Positions 26,267 to 34,414 of a DNA stretch of 34,435 bases are shown one piece after another (positions within the stretch are counted from its first letter, which is position 1; each line of letters begins with the position of its first letter). This DNA comes from Tissierella pigra (GTDB lineage: Bacteria > Bacillota > Clostridia > Tissierellales > Tissierellaceae). Both the position numbers and the translations under genes were made by a program. The notes under the pieces were generated by a model that was not told where the DNA came from, ran no database searches, and worked only from the letters and a program-made list of their open reading frames with translations. The stretch is taken from positions 1 to 34,435 of the forward strand of contig NZ_VUNQ01000040.1 of NCBI RefSeq assembly GCF_009695605.1, written 5' to 3'.

Positions 26267-26523
26267 ATGACCTAACTTAGCGAATGCTAGTGAGCTTTAG
26301 TAGGTCAAACGTAATGAGAACCAAATCTATTGAGCGTAGCGAGTAGATAGATTTGAGTTTCGAAACTACGTGATATGACCTAACACAGCGAATGATAGTG
26401 AGCTTTAGTAGGTCAAACGTAACGAACGTCAAATTCATGCGAAGGGCAGTGAGCAAATGAATTTGTGCAGTGAGACTACGTGATATGACCTAACTTGGCG
26501 AACTAAGCTGAGTTGATGTAGGT
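26266..26523. repeat. About 2.4 tandem copies of a ~109-bp hairpin repeat in the ribU leader
   Basis: Units begin with TATGACCTAAC at 26266, 26374 and 26484 (periods 108 and 110; the third is cut after ~40 bp). The first 49 bases of units 1 and 2 agree at 46 positions. Each unit has GACCTA ... TAGGTC arms, then a variable 9-bp hairpin: CAAATCTAT/ATAGATTTG in unit 1, CAAATTCAT/ATGAATTTG in unit 2, and a shared end ACTACGTGA. There is no open frame through it. It fills the space between the riboswitch terminator and ribU. Confidence 0.85.
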
Positions 26524-26559
26524 ATAATCCCGAGAAAATAAAAAATTTGGAGGGATTTT

Positions 26560-27168
26560 ATGTACACATTAAGTAGAGAATCATGGAACACTAAAACAAT
26601 GGTAAAGATTTCAGTACTAGGAGTAATTTCATTTATTTTAATGTTTTTTGAAATACCGTTGCCATTTTTAGCACCAACCTTTATGAAATTTGATATTAGT
26701 GATTTACCTTCCCTTATTGGCTCTTTTGCCATAGGACCTATGGCAGGAGTAATCATTCAATTTTTAAAAAATGTGCTGAATCTTTTAATTGAAGGAAGTA
26801 CAACTGGCGGAGTAGGAGAGATGGCAAACTTTGTAGTAGGCTCAGCATTTGCTTATACAGCTGGATTTGTATATTATAAGAAAAAAACCTTTGGCAGAGC
26901 TGTAATAGGGCTTACTTTAGGAACTATAGTTATGACCATAGTTATTACTTTAGCAAATTATTTTATAATGTTTCCACTATATGCAAAGTTAATGGGACAA
27001 AATATACAAGTATTTGTAGATATGGGAACAGCCATAAATAAAAGTATTACAGATTTAAGAACTTTAATGTTAATTTCAGTAGTACCATTTAATTTGGTAA
27101 AAGGAATTATAGTAACAGCAATAACATTACTAATATATAAAAGAGTATCACCGATACTTCATAAATAA
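26560..27168 (+). CDS. ribU: Riboflavin ECF transporter substrate-binding subunit RibU
   Basis: 202 residues with about six membrane helices. The motif block 'FEIPLPFLAPTFMKFDISDLPSLIGSFAIGPMAGV' is characteristic of RibU, as is 'NLLIEGSTTGGVGEMANFVVG'. RibU is the S-component that binds riboflavin and docks on a shared EcfA-EcfA'-EcfT energising module, which is not encoded in this window. Control by the upstream FMN riboswitch confirms the substrate. GGAGGG stands 7 nt before the ATG. The gene is alone in its transcript, ending in a strong terminator. Confidence 0.95.
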   Translation: MYTLSRESWNTKTMVKISVLGVISFILMFFEIPLPFLAPTFMKFDISDLPSLIGSFAIGPMAGVIIQFLKNVLNLLIEGSTTGGVGEMANFVVGSAFAYTAGFVYYKKKTFGRAVIGLTLGTIVMTIVITLANYFIMFPLYAKLMGQNIQVFVDMGTAINKSITDLRTLMLISVVPFNLVKGIIVTAITLLIYKRVSPILHK

Positions 27169-27182
27169 AATCATTGAAAGTT

Positions 27183-27226
27183 AAAAAAGGTGTTTATAAC
27201 TCATTAAGTTATAAGCACCTTTTTTT
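27183..27226 (+). terminator. Terminator of ribU
   Basis: A6GGTG and TTATAACT pair with AAGTTATAA and CACCT7, a long stem of about 19 bp with one T/G internal mismatch and a CATT loop. Confidence 0.9.
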
Positions 27227-27227
27227 A

Positions 27228-27249
27228 ATTCCTTATAAATTCCTTATAA
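27228..27249 (+). promoter_or_regulatory. Perfect 11-bp tandem direct repeat, candidate response-regulator site
   Basis: ATTCCTTATAA occurs twice head-to-tail (27228-27238, 27239-27249), one helical turn apart. A TATAAA -10 (27269-27274) lies 19 bp downstream and no good -35 exists, so the repeat covers the -35 region. OmpR-type regulators bind such repeats. The nearest candidate is the regulator encoded at 29490. Confidence 0.5.
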
Positions 27250-27303
27250 TTATCTATTATACTTTGATTATAAATTAAATATAAAAAATAGGAGGTAAAT
27301 AGC

Positions 27304-28011
27304 ATGTCAGATTATATTCTAGAAATAAAAGATTTAACTAAAAAATTCAAAACTCAAATAGCTGTAAATAACGTTTCCTTGTCCATAAGAAAAAATTCTA
27401 TATTGGGTCTACTTGGACCAAATGGGGCAGGAAAATCTACTACTTTAAAAATGATTTCAGGAATTATGAAACCTTCATCTGGAGAAATATTATTTGAAAA
27501 CAATCCATGGTCTAGAAAGAATTTAAAGGATATAGGTGCATTAATAGAAAGTCCTGCAATCTATCATAATTTAACTGCAATGGAAAATTTAAAAATAGCC
27601 TGTACTCTCTATGGACTTCCTTATATAAGAGCAGAAGAAGTGTTGGAGATTATAGACCTTAAAAAATCAGATAAAAAGAAAGTAAAGCATTTCTCCATGG
27701 GAATGAAACAAAGATTAGGTCTTGGAATGGCTATTATCAACAACCCTAAGCTACTTATATTAGATGAACCTACTAATGGATTAGACCCAATAGGAATAGA
27801 AGAATTAAGAAATTTAATTAAGTCTTTTCCATCTAAGGGGATTACAGTAATTCTATCTAGTCATATTTTATCAGAGGTAGTACAAGTTGCTGATGAAATA
27901 GGAATTATATCCAATGGAATCCTTGGATATAATGGAAAAATCAATAAAGAAGATAATCTTGAGAAATTGTTTTTAGATGTTGTAGAGAGAAATAGAGGTG
28001 AAAATATATGA
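27304..28011 (+). CDS. Antimicrobial-peptide ABC transporter ATPase (CprA/MutF-like)
   Basis: 235 residues, one ABC domain: Walker A GPNGAGKST (Lys44), Q-loop region 'IGALIESPAIYHNLTAMENL', signature FSMGMKQRLGL, Walker B LLILDEPTNGLDP and H-loop 'VILSSHIL'. The 'IESPAIYHNLTAMENLKI' stretch is typical of the BcrA/lantibiotic-immunity branch. It powers the two small permeases encoded immediately downstream, removing lantibiotics or bacitracin-like peptides from the membrane. AGGAGG precedes the ATG. Overlap with the next gene is ATGA, so the two are translationally coupled. The upstream 11-bp direct repeat is a plausible control site. Confidence 0.92.
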   Translation: MSDYILEIKDLTKKFKTQIAVNNVSLSIRKNSILGLLGPNGAGKSTTLKMISGIMKPSSGEILFENNPWSRKNLKDIGALIESPAIYHNLTAMENLKIACTLYGLPYIRAEEVLEIIDLKKSDKKKVKHFSMGMKQRLGLGMAIINNPKLLILDEPTNGLDPIGIEELRNLIKSFPSKGITVILSSHILSEVVQVADEIGIISNGILGYNGKINKEDNLEKLFLDVVERNRGENI

Positions 28012-28727
28012 TAGATATAATTAAATCAGAATTTCAAAAAAGTAAAAGAACGTCAATAAATAAATTTATTATAATAACACCATTACTTGCACTTCTGTTT
28101 TCATTTTCATGGGGGGGAGGTCAAAATGGGGCATATAATTGGTGGTATACTATGTTTCTGCCAGGTATGTTAGCTATTATTTCATCTCAAGTAATTACAG
28201 CAGAGAAAAAAATTGGATATAAAGGGATTTTATTATATCCTATAGACAAAAAAGATATATGGTTAGGAAAAATAGCATATATAAGTATACTAATTATAAT
28301 CACCAGCTTAATATTTATGATGGGAATTATAATAATAGGATTTGTAGACAAACCTGTAATACCATTAAAGGCTAATATATTAGCTACAATTATATTGATA
28401 ATTACATTTTTATTTCAGATTCCAATGAGTTTATTCTTGACGGCAAAGTTTAATATGTTTGTTACTGTTCTCTTCAATATAGGAATGACTATCTTTGGAG
28501 TAGTAAGCTTTGGAATCAATTCATTTTTAAAGTTTTCTCCCTATGGAATAATATCTTCATTGATGTGTCCCATACTTAAAATTTTACCAAATGGACTTTC
28601 AGTTCCAGAAAATAGTCCTTTATTAAAGGGAGATACTATAATAAGAGATACTACTATTAATATAATTACTTTCCTTATAATAACTATATTAACTACTATA
28701 TGGTTTAAGAAGAAAGAGGTAAATTAA
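28008..28727 (+). CDS. Lantibiotic-immunity ABC permease, MutE/EpiE-type (CprB-like)
   Basis: 239 residues, six predicted membrane helices. 'GAYNWWYTMFLPGMLAIISSQVITAEKKIGYKGILLYPIDKKDIWLGKI' is the conserved block of the MutE/EpiE permease family. It should pair with the next permease as a heterodimer and with the ATPase above to give immunity or resistance to cationic peptides. No lantibiotic precursor or modification gene is in the window, so this is more likely a resistance than a producer-immunity system, as for cprABC in Clostridioides difficile. The following gene begins directly after its stop (TAAATG). Confidence 0.88.
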   Translation: MIDIIKSEFQKSKRTSINKFIIITPLLALLFSFSWGGGQNGAYNWWYTMFLPGMLAIISSQVITAEKKIGYKGILLYPIDKKDIWLGKIAYISILIIITSLIFMMGIIIIGFVDKPVIPLKANILATIILIITFLFQIPMSLFLTAKFNMFVTVLFNIGMTIFGVVSFGINSFLKFSPYGIISSLMCPILKILPNGLSVPENSPLLKGDTIIRDTTINIITFLIITILTTIWFKKKEVN

Positions 28728-29480
28728 ATGAATGATTTAAAAAGACTATTGAAAACTGATATAATAAAATTAAAATCTTCAGGATTACTGTGGATTCATT
28801 GTTGTGTTCCCCTATTAAGTTTGATTATTTTTTTAGGATATTATTCTTATACTCCATGGAAAGACCTTAGTAAAATATCTGCATATTTACAGGTATTATG
28901 TATATCCTTTCCATTATTGATAGGAATAATTACTTCAATAATAGGAGAACAGGAACATATGGCAGGAGATTTCCAAAATATATTAGTTAGTTCAAGGATT
29001 AAATTTTTATCATTTATAAGTAAATATATAGTAGTATTAGTATTAGGGCTTCTAAGCACTATACTATCTGTCATTGGGTTTTATATAGGTTTTTCATATA
29101 TGGGAAATAATATTTTTTCCTTTAATATATATTTATCTGTTATTTTCATATTAATCGGAAGTAATCTATTAGAATATATTTTTCATTTTTTTCTAAGTTT
29201 TAGATTTTCAAAAGGAGTTTCTATTGGAGTTGGAATTGTAGAATCACTTATATCAGCTTTATTTATAACTGGAATGGGAGATGGAAGATGGCCATTTTTT
29301 CCATGTGCTTGGAGTATTAGATTTATTAACTCTTTGATGATAAAATATGGAAACATTAATAATTATGTAGATCCATCTTTGAACTTAGGTATTAAGATTG
29401 CTTTTGTTGGAACGATTTTAGCTTTTATAATGGTATTAGTGTGGTTTACAAAGTGGGAAGGAAATAAAAGTGAAGAATAG
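28728..29480 (+). CDS. Lantibiotic-immunity ABC permease, MutG-type (CprC-like)
   Basis: 250 residues, six predicted helices. Family marks are 'LKSSGLLWIHCCVPLLSLIIFLGYYSYTPW', 'IGEQEHMAGDFQNIL' and 'GMGDGRWPFFPCAWSIRF', the last being typical of MutG/CprC permeases. It completes the three-protein transporter. The response regulator begins 9 bp after its stop, with AGGAGG in the gap, so transporter and two-component genes form one operon. Confidence 0.88.
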   Translation: MNDLKRLLKTDIIKLKSSGLLWIHCCVPLLSLIIFLGYYSYTPWKDLSKISAYLQVLCISFPLLIGIITSIIGEQEHMAGDFQNILVSSRIKFLSFISKYIVVLVLGLLSTILSVIGFYIGFSYMGNNIFSFNIYLSVIFILIGSNLLEYIFHFFLSFRFSKGVSIGVGIVESLISALFITGMGDGRWPFFPCAWSIRFINSLMIKYGNINNYVDPSLNLGIKIAFVGTILAFIMVLVWFTKWEGNKSEE

Positions 29481-29489
29481 GAGGATTGT

Positions 29490-30149
29490 ATGGCAAAAAT
29501 CTTGGTAATAGATGATGACATAGGAATATTGGATTTAGTAGATAATATACTGAGTAAAAGCGGTCATTTTATTAAAAAAATAAATCAACCAGAGGAAGTT
29601 TTTAATGAAAACTTAAACTATTATGATTTAATAATCCTAGATATTATGATGCCTAATATTGATGGATTTCAATTATGCTCTAGAATAAGGGAGAAGGTTG
29701 ATTATCCAATTCTATTTCTTACGGCAAAAGTGGAAGAAGCAGATATAATTAAAGGATTAGGATTAGGGGCTGATGATTATTTGACTAAACCTTTTGGAGT
29801 TCAAGAATTACGTGCAAGGGTAGATGCCCATCTTAGGAGAGAGCAAAGAGAAAAAACCAATTCAATGAGTATAGGAAATATTAGATTTTTAATGACTAGT
29901 AAAGAATGTTTTGTATTAGAAGACAAAGTAGGACTTACTAAAAGTGAGTATGAAATAAGTGAGTATTTAGCTCTTAATCACGGTCAAATATTTTCAAAGG
30001 AGCAAATCTTTGAAAGAGTTTTTGGGTTTGAAAAAGATAGTAATTTAAGTGCAATTGTAGAACATATAAAAAATATTCGGGCTAAATTCCTTGAATTCAA
30101 TGAAGAACCAATTAAGACAGTTTGGGGAGTAGGGTATAAATGGGATTAA
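29490..30149 (+). CDS. OmpR-family response regulator of the peptide-resistance operon
   Basis: 219 residues. The receiver domain has the acidic pair Asp8/Asp9, phospho-acceptor Asp51 (LIILDIMMPN), Thr in LFLTAK and the conserved Lys in LTKPFG. The C-terminal half is an OmpR/PhoB winged helix ('LTKSEYEISEYLALNHGQIFSKEQIFERVFG', 'VEHIKNIRAKF', 'KTVWGVGYKW'). It should be phosphorylated by the kinase encoded next and act on the operon promoter. Similar in place to CprR. The kinase gene overlaps its end by 10 bp. Confidence 0.93.
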   Translation: MAKILVIDDDIGILDLVDNILSKSGHFIKKINQPEEVFNENLNYYDLIILDIMMPNIDGFQLCSRIREKVDYPILFLTAKVEEADIIKGLGLGADDYLTKPFGVQELRARVDAHLRREQREKTNSMSIGNIRFLMTSKECFVLEDKVGLTKSEYEISEYLALNHGQIFSKEQIFERVFGFEKDSNLSAIVEHIKNIRAKFLEFNEEPIKTVWGVGYKWD

Positions 30150-31498
30150 AAAAAGAAAAAGAGCTTAGGTCAATTTTCATAAAATATATACTTTCTCTTG
30201 GATTTTTTATTATAATTTTATTGATGATTAATTATTATCTAATTTTTATAGTTTCCTTTGGAGTATATCCAGCTAATTATTCAGAAAAAATTATTCAAAA
30301 GAATCTTGATAAATTAAAAGAATCTCCTAAGGTCACAATGGATTTACTGACACCTATGTGTAGCTTTGGAGTTTATTCAAATGATGGAGATTATTTATAT
30401 GGAAATTTTTCTAAGGTGGACCAAGATCTAATTTGGGATAATTATAATAATAATAAGATGTCTTCTGGGATAATGAAATATATAGCTAGCATTAAACGAG
30501 AAGATGGTATATTACTAATAAAATATCCTCTTACTTTACAATATAAAAATGAAAAATTAAGATCAGTTTTACCTAATGGAGAAATTACAACTATTATAGT
30601 ATTTATTATAGAATTTATCATAGTGCTGCTTTTAGTATCAAATAGATTTGCTAAAAAGATTAATAAAGAATTAAAGTTGCTTTTATCTGCAACTAAAAAA
30701 ATAGAAGAGCAGAATTTGGAATTTGATATAGAAAATAGCAACTTAAGAGAAATCAATATGGTTCTTCAAGGAATTCATAAGATGAAAAGTTCTTTAAAAG
30801 TTGCACTGGAAGAACAATGGGCAATAGAGCAACAAAAACGAGCACAAATCTCTGCATTAGCTCATGATGTAAAAACTCCTCTTACAATAGTCAGAGGTAA
30901 TATAGGATTACTTGTAGAAACTGATATAACAGAGGAGCAGAAAAGCTATTGTAATTATATTGAAGAAAGCAGTAAGCAGATGGAAGAATATATACAACGT
31001 CTATTGGCTATTGCAAGAAATCAGACAGAAAATAATATCCAAAATGAAAATATCTATGTAGTGAAGATGTTAAAACACTTAAAAAGTCAAGGAGATGCCC
31101 TAGGAAAAACAAAAAATATCAAAATTATTTTGGAAATAGATATTGAAGAAGATGTATATATAAAAGGAAATAGAAATGAGTTAGAACGTGGAATAATGAA
31201 TATTATAGTAAATGCAGTAGACTTTTCTCCAAAGAACTCTACTGTGAAGGTTAATGGTTTTATAGATAATTTTTACCTGACCATTGAAGTAATAGACCAA
31301 GGCAAAGGATTTTCTCCCAAAATGTTGAGATATGGAAAAGAACAACTAATAATGGGTGATGAAAGCAGAACAAAAAGTGGACATCATGGACTGGGTTTAT
31401 ATATAGCTGATACTATTATTAAAAAATATAATGGAGAACTTATATTATCCAACGATGTAAATGGTGGTGGAATAGTTAAAATTAAAATTCTTCTTTAA
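30140..31498 (+). CDS. Sensor histidine kinase of the peptide-resistance operon
   Basis: 452 residues. The first membrane helix (about 10-38) and second (about 148-170) enclose a ~110-residue extracellular segment, long enough to sense a ligand, unlike the very short loops of BceS-type kinases. A HAMP-like linker follows. The HisKA motif 'LAHDVKTPLTIVRGN' carries His242. HATPase boxes are N 'ERGIMNIIVNAVDFSP' (about 350), G1 'DQGKGFSP' and G2 'GHHGLGLYIADTIIKKYNG'. Intact by all motifs. It is translated by overlap with the regulator gene. The signal is inferred to be an antimicrobial peptide from operon context. Confidence 0.92.
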   Translation: MGLKKEKELRSIFIKYILSLGFFIIILLMINYYLIFIVSFGVYPANYSEKIIQKNLDKLKESPKVTMDLLTPMCSFGVYSNDGDYLYGNFSKVDQDLIWDNYNNNKMSSGIMKYIASIKREDGILLIKYPLTLQYKNEKLRSVLPNGEITTIIVFIIEFIIVLLLVSNRFAKKINKELKLLLSATKKIEEQNLEFDIENSNLREINMVLQGIHKMKSSLKVALEEQWAIEQQKRAQISALAHDVKTPLTIVRGNIGLLVETDITEEQKSYCNYIEESSKQMEEYIQRLLAIARNQTENNIQNENIYVVKMLKHLKSQGDALGKTKNIKIILEIDIEEDVYIKGNRNELERGIMNIIVNAVDFSPKNSTVKVNGFIDNFYLTIEVIDQGKGFSPKMLRYGKEQLIMGDESRTKSGHHGLGLYIADTIIKKYNGELILSNDVNGGGIVKIKILL

Positions 31499-31506
31499 TT
31501 TAATAT

Positions 31507-31566
31507 AAAATGCTCTTTCTGATATTATCTTATTTTGATTCTTACCAGAAAAGAGCATTTATTTTT
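31507..31566. terminator. Bidirectional terminator between the kinase and recQ
   Basis: AAATGCTC-TTTCTG pairs with CAGAAAAGAGCATTT (one bulged A) around a ~23-nt loop. ATTTTT follows on plus and TTTT on minus, so it serves both convergent genes. Confidence 0.75.
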
Positions 31567-31606
31567 ACAGAATTGTAGATTAGTTTATACTAATAGGATA
31601 TGATTT

Positions 31607-33760
31607 TTATTTAAGTTCATTTTTTGCTATTATTATTTTTATATCTTCGTAAGTAATATCTTCAGGCAAAGCTTCCTTAATAGGCTTTAATTTTTCTAAT
31701 CCCAACTGATTGATTACAGATAATATTTTTTCTTCTTTTCTAGGATTATCTATAAATCTGAGCCAATCCACTGCTTTTCCTTGTTCTTGAGATTTTGCAA
31801 GATGTTCTATTATGGTGTTTTTAGTAAAGTTTCTTTTTTGAGATATTTCTTCTAAGGAAAGCCCTTCTAGATAACAGCCATAAGTTAACTCATATCTATC
31901 TGCTAAATCCTCTCTAATAATTTTTGGGGGAGCCTCTATGGATTCTATATCATTGGTATTACAATAAGTTTTGATTAAATCCATAAAACTTTCTCCGTAG
32001 CTTTCATATTTTTTAAGTCCTACGCCTTTTATAGTAAGCATAGATTCTTTGTTTTGAGGAAAAATCGAAGCCATTTCCTTTAATGTGGAGTCATGAAATA
32101 TCATAAAAGGTGCTAGTCCATTTTCTTGAGATATGGAATATCGTAGAAGCTTTAACTCCTTAAATAAATCTTCATTAAAGTTTTCCAATACATCTCCTGT
32201 AAAAGATTTCTTTTCATTAGAAGATTTGGTTTCTACTAAATGTTTTTTGTGATGGACTTTAACTTCTCCTTTTAATACTTTTCCAGCATTTGCTGTTAGC
32301 TTTAAAACAGGGTATTTATCTGTAGTTATATGAATATATCCCATGGACACTAAAGTCATTATTATTTCTCTTAATGTATTTTCTCCATATTCCTTCATAA
32401 TTCCATATGTGGATACCTTATCAAGTTCCATTTCAAGGAGCTTCTTACTTTTTGAACCCCTTAGAACTTGAATTACTGTAGTTAAACCGTATCTTTCTTG
32501 AACTCTATATATACAAGATAATATTTTTTGTGATTCTATGGTAATATCCATCATTTCAGATTGATCTATACAGTTCCCGCAATTCCCACAGTTATTGTGA
32601 CTACCTTTTTCTCCAAAGTATTCCAATATACTGTTTCTAAGACAATCATGAGTATGACAGTAATCTACTAAATACTGAAGATTTTTATATAGCAAGGTTT
32701 CTCGTTCTAAAGACATAGGATTATTTTGGATTAAAAGTTTTTGCTTTACTATATCTTGTGGAGAATATAAAAGAGTACATCGACTACTTTCTCCGTCTCT
32801 TCCTGCACGTCCTGCCTCTTGGTAATATGCCTCCATATTCTGTGGCATATTATAATGAATTATAAATCTAACATCTGGCTTATCTATTCCCATGCCAAAG
32901 GCATTAGTTGCTACAATTATTTGAACTCTATTGAAAATAAAACTATCTTGATTTTCCTGACGGGCGTCACTACTCATTCCACCGTGATATGCTACCACCG
33001 AAAATCCATCTCTAGATAATTTTTCAGTTAAACTTTCTACAGTCTTTCTTGTTGCACAATAGATAATTCCAGATTCATTAGGATAATTGTTTTCTATATA
33101 ATTTTTTAAATAAGTATATTTATCACTGACCTTAATTACCTCATAAAATAAATTTGGTCTATCAAATCCAATAATAGATTCTACAGGATTTTTAAGTTCA
33201 ATTAATTCCTTAATTTCTTCAATTACCTCTTTAGTAGCAGTTGCGGTATAGCAGGATACCACTGGTCTACGGGAAAGGTTTCTTATAAACCTTGGAATTT
33301 CTCTATAGGAAGGTCTAAAATCGTGACCCCATTGGCTAATACAATGAGCTTCGTCGATGGCAACCATAGATATATTTATATCATTTACTAGATTGAGAAA
33401 AGATAAGGTATTTAAACGTTCAGGTGCTACATAGACTATTCTATAATTACCTTCTTTAATCTCTTGTACTCTATAATTATATTCTCTATCGTCCAAGGTA
33501 CTATTGATAAAAGTACCAGTTATTCCAATTTCATTTAAGGAATCCACTTGGTCCTTCATAAGAGATATTAAAGGTGAAACCACTATAGTAATGCCATCTA
33601 ATAAAACAGCAGGTAATTGATAACAAAGGGATTTTCCACCACCAGTAGGCATTATACCTAAGACATCTTTTTTATTTAATATTCCATTTATTAATTTTTC
33701 TTGACCATCTCTAAATTCTGTATATCCAAAATAGGTTTTAAGAGATTCATAAATATCCAC
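31607..33760 (-). CDS. recQ: ATP-dependent DNA helicase RecQ
   Basis: 717 residues. A 3'-5' DNA helicase for repair and recombination. Walker A is [15 protein letters not shown] (Lys43), Walker [16 protein letters not shown] (DEAH), and motif VI '[13 protein letters not shown]'. A zinc-binding cluster lies at about 371-396 ('[17 protein letters not shown]', '[11 protein letters not shown]'), followed by the RQC winged helix (about 405-510), an HRDC domain (about 536-600) and a C-terminal helix-turn-helix (about 625-705, '[23 protein letters not shown]'), the longer RecQ type. Start is GTG 33760 behind GAGGTG. A minus-strand promoter TTGATA-17 bp-TAAAAT is seen at 33802-33807/33779-33784. Confidence 0.95.
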   Translation of the reverse strand: MDIYESLKTYFGYTEFRDGQEKLINGILNKKDVLGIMPTGGGKSLCYQLPAVLLDGITIVVSPLISLMKDQVDSLNEIGITGTFINSTLDDREYNYRVQEIKEGNYRIVYVAPERLNTLSFLNLVNDINISMVAIDEAHCISQWGHDFRPSYREIPRFIRNLSRRPVVSCYTATATKEVIEEIKELIELKNPVESIIGFDRPNLFYEVIKVSDKYTYLKNYIENNYPNESGIIYCATRKTVESLTEKLSRDGFSVVAYHGGMSSDARQENQDSFIFNRVQIIVATNAFGMGIDKPDVRFIIHYNMPQNMEAYYQEAGRAGRDGESSRCTLLYSPQDIVKQKLLIQNNPMSLERETLLYKNLQYLVDYCHTHDCLRNSILEYFGEKGSHNNCGNCGNCIDQSEMMDITIESQKILSCIYRVQERYGLTTVIQVLRGSKSKKLLEMELDKVSTYGIMKEYGENTLREIIMTLVSMGYIHITTDKYPVLKLTANAGKVLKGEVKVHHKKHLVETKSSNEKKSFTGDVLENFNEDLFKELKLLRYSISQENGLAPFMIFHDSTLKEMASIFPQNKESMLTIKGVGLKKYESYGESFMDLIKTYCNTNDIESIEAPPKIIREDLADRYELTYGCYLEGLSLEEISQKRNFTKNTIIEHLAKSQEQGKAVDWLRFIDNPRKEEKILSVINQLGLEKLKPIKEALPEDITYEDIKIIIAKNELK

Positions 33761-33974
33761 AAAATCACCTCGTATACAATTTTATACTCTTTAAGTGAGA
33801 ATATCAAGAATAGAAGAGCAGATATAAGGAGTTATGAAAAAATAAAAAACTATAATTTTTATTACAGTTAGAGATTCTAAAGAGGGTATAATAAATGGTA
33901 TAAAAATTGGATGAGATGAATATTTTAAAAGATGTAGGATTGATGATAAATAGTAGAATTGTGTAGGTGAGAAT

Positions 33975-34313
33975 ATGAGGAAAAGTATAATATTATTTTT
34001 ATTATTATTGTTGTTACTATTTGTAATTTTCCCGAGGACTGGTATGTATGGATTTCTGTTTGATAGAGGGAAATATGAATATATGGACGAATCTTCCATT
34101 GAAATAATATCAGATTTAGATGAACTAAGTCCCAAGACTAGAGAGTTGGCTATTAGTTTTTTAGAAAAATGTAAAGAAAATGGGCTTTCTGTGCGAATTA
34201 CAGAAACTTATCGAACTCAGGCTCGACAAGATATGTTATATAAACAAGGAAGGACTACATCTGGTTCAATTGTTACATGGACTAGAAATAGCAAACATAC
34301 CAAAAGACGTTGA
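33975..34313 (+). pseudogene. Truncated M15-family peptidase (D-Ala-D-Ala carboxypeptidase-like)
   Basis: 112 codons remain. A membrane anchor or signal (RKSIILFLLLLLLLFVIF) is followed by the M15 domain start: 'ISDLDELSPKTRELAISFLEKCKENGLSVRITETYRTQARQDMLYKQGRT' and 'IVTWTRNSKHTKRR'. In the family this continues as A-F/W-D-I, supplying the Asp zinc ligand, and ends in a second His. Here a TGA follows KHTKRR directly, so only the first ligand (His108) is kept. The break coincides with the onset of IS-like sequence, so insertion is the likely cause. AGGTGAG precedes the ATG. A TATAAT -10 at 33888-33893 is possible. Likely inactive. Confidence 0.8.
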
Positions 34314-34343
34314 TATGAGACAATACATTTGTGACAAGTAAAT

Positions 34344-34372
34344 ATGAAAAAAGGAAAGACCTCTGATATAAT
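34344..34372 (+). promoter_or_regulatory. Promoter inside the IS left end
   Basis: ATGAAA (34344-34349; 4 of 6 matches to TTGACA), a 17-bp spacer and a perfect TATAAT (34367-34372). The start of transcription would be near 34379, after the left arm of the hairpin. Confidence 0.55.
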
Positions 34373-34414
34373 GTTGTTTACCATAACAAACAAAAATCGG
34401 AGGGATCTTTCCTT
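34351..34414 (+). promoter_or_regulatory. Hairpin that can sequester the transposase ribosome binding site
   Basis: The left arm 34351-34367 pairs with the right arm 34396-34414: nine perfect outer pairs, a 2-nt bulge, then eight inner pairs including one G-U. An inner TGTTT/AAACA pair narrows the loop. The right arm holds the GGAGGG ribosome binding site (34399-34404) 10 nt before the ATG. Only transcripts starting upstream of 34351 can form it. Confidence 0.65.

Noticed and set aside
26266-26523. CRISPR array or CRISPR-like repeat
   Set aside because: Repeat units are ~109 bp, only 2.4 copies, with internal hairpins and no short constant repeat alternating with unique spacers; no cas genes.
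26485-26528. A promoter in the third repeat unit (TATAAT at 26523-26528) for ribU
   Set aside because: The hexamer is perfect but no -35 lies at 16-18 bp; it would also bypass the riboswitch.
27304-29480. A lantibiotic biosynthesis locus
   Set aside because: Only immunity/export-type genes are present; no precursor peptide, LanBC/LanM or protease gene is seen.
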